NCBI RefSeq assembly: GCF_014648575.1 | Contig: NZ_BMRJ01000002.1 | Location: forward strand, 763,860 to 827,859 | Direction: 5' to 3' | DNA: 64,000 nt | DNA from: Agromyces mediolanus | Lineage (GTDB): Bacteria; Actinomycetota; Actinomycetes; Actinomycetales; Microbacteriaceae | Shown here: one piece after another, positions 63,464 to 64,000 of the stretch | Position numbering within the stretch: the first letter of the stretch is position 1 | Layout: each line of letters begins with the position of its first letter | The notes under the pieces: model-generated | The model's database searches: none | What the model was told of the DNA's origin: nothing | What the model saw: the letters and a program-made list of their open reading frames with translations, nothing else | Program-made: the position numbers and the translations under genes

Positions 63464-64000
63464 ATGACCACGGTCAGCATCATCGGCAGCGGCAACATGG
63501 GCAGTGCGATCGGCGCGATCGTCGCCGCGGGCGGCAACTCGGTCGAGGTGGTCGGCCGCGAGGCGACCGCCATCACGGGCGAGATCGTCGTGCTCGCCGT
63601 GCCGTACCCCTCGCTCGCCGAGATCGTCGAGCGCCACCGCGACGCCCTCGCCGGCAAGATCGTCGTCGACCTCACGAACCCCCTCGACTTCTCGACCTTC
63701 GACCGCCTGGTCGTGCCGGCCGACGGCTCCGCCGCGGCCGAGCTCGCCGCCGCCCTGCCCGACTCGAAGGTGCTGAAAGCGTTCAACACGAACTTCGCCG
63801 CCACCCTCGCCTCGAAGACCGTCGGCGGCGCCGTGCCCACCACGGTGCTCATCGCGGGCGACGACGAGTCGGCGAAGGCCGCCCTCGCCGAGCTCGTGCG
63901 CGCCGGCGGCCTCGAGGCCGTCGACGCGGGCAGCCTCGCCCGGGCCCGCGAGCTCGAGGCGGTCGGCTTCCTCCAGCTCACCCTCGCGGTGCAGGAGCGC
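63464..64000 (+). CDS. NADPH-dependent F420 reductase-type oxidoreductase (5' part, runs off the window)
   Basis: The first 179 residues of a Rossmann protein: VSIIGSGNMGSAIGAIVAAGGNSVEVVGRE (GxGxxG), IVVLAVPYPSLAEIV, GKIVVDLTNPLDFSTF, ADGSAAAELAAALPDSKVLKAFNTNFAATLASK, VLIAGDDESAKAALAELVRAGGLEAVDAGSLARARELEAVGFLQLTLA. This is the F420_oxidored/NpdG-like family; members without F420 exist and act as general NADPH-dependent reductases. GGAAGGAA precedes the ATG. The two TAGTTG-N5-ACAAC sites upstream point to MarR control. Confidence 0.88.
   Translation, partial: MTTVSIIGSGNMGSAIGAIVAAGGNSVEVVGREATAITGEIVVLAVPYPSLAEIVERHRDALAGKIVVDLTNPLDFSTFDRLVVPADGSAAAELAAALPDSKVLKAFNTNFAATLASKTVGGAVPTTVLIAGDDESAKAALAELVRAGGLEAVDAGSLARARELEAVGFLQLTLAVQER

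Noticed and set aside
1-64000. CRISPR arrays, tRNA or rRNA genes, transposases, integrases and prophage genes.
   Set aside because: No regularly spaced repeats, cloverleaf-like sequences, rRNA-like stretches or mobile-element proteins were recognised in either strand.

Overview
The window is very GC-rich, densely packed DNA from an actinobacterium, most likely a member of the Microbacteriaceae. Reasons: strong G/C preference at third codon positions, many GTG starts and 4-base ATGA/GTGA gene overlaps, DtxR/IdeR-type iron boxes, a DUF222-HNH nuclease, a class-E-sortase-like LAxTG anchor, many apparently leaderless promoters (TAnGCT six or seven bases before the start codon), and the habit of writing Asp-Ala as GAT-GCC and Ala-Ser as GCA-TCC, so that GGATGC/GCATCC recurs everywhere. 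No rRNA, tRNA, CRISPR array, transposase or integrase was seen. Most of the window looks like ordinary chromosome made of metabolic and transport operons. The genus is not determined.

Layout. 1-4.3 kb: end of an amidase gene and housekeeping or unknown genes (NYN-like protein, DUF805, EEP phosphatase, CoA-type Nudix, PPOX-like protein, VOC protein). 4.4-14.6 kb: a minus-strand catabolic cluster with a ROK repressor, an M81/MlrC-type peptidase, an oligopeptide-type ABC importer (binding protein, two permeases, fused double ATPase), a CutC-family protein and a ROK kinase. Two dyads lie before the binding-protein gene. 14.7-16.8 kb: a LacI-type regulator divergent from a ribokinase across a perfect 26-base palindrome. 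16.8-18.7 kb: FAD oxidase and DUF2306 protein. 18.8-27.9 kb: an iron island with two ABC half-transporters in which one nucleotide-binding domain is catalytically dead, an AraC regulator, and a siderophore importer (binding protein, SIP reductase, two FecCD permeases, ATPase). Two DtxR-type boxes lie in it. No siderophore synthesis genes are present.

27.9-33.4 kb: thioredoxin-reductase-like flavoprotein divergent from an XRE-cupin regulator, a small membrane protein, a GyrI-like protein, a DUF222-HNH endonuclease behind an SOS-like box, a double MerR-domain regulator and a DUF6194 protein. 33.4-37.8 kb: XRE-cupin regulator divergent from a ureohydrolase / NTF2-like / NCS1 permease / cyclase-family operon, probably a route for an unidentified guanidino or ureido nitrogen compound. 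37.7-40 kb: an ABC-F protein with a long repeat-bearing tail and a leader carrying a 7-codon upstream ORF. 40-41.8 kb: ECF41-type sigma factor and its NAD(P)-binding partner. 41.8-44.7 kb: a wall-anchored purple-acid-type phosphatase behind four tandem 11-base PHO-box-like repeats.

44.7-54.5 kb: M20 amidohydrolase, WYL regulator, epoxide hydrolase, ATP-dependent DNA ligase, a 1064-residue LPGTG-anchored InlB-repeat protein and a DHFR-like protein. 54.6-64 kb: a second iron-boxed SIP reductase, EI24/CysZ-like protein, VOC protein, a Tat lipoprotein intradiol dioxygenase, methyltransferase, cystathionine-gamma-synthase-like enzyme, Nudix, NAD(P)-binding protein, two small genes, a PHP phosphoesterase and a Cys-rich DUF1540 protein sharing a region with an iron-box-like site, and a MarR regulator divergent from an F420-oxidoreductase-type gene that runs off the end. 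A 52-base inverted repeat with a conserved 14-base loop region occurs twice, at 37.93 and 61.19 kb.
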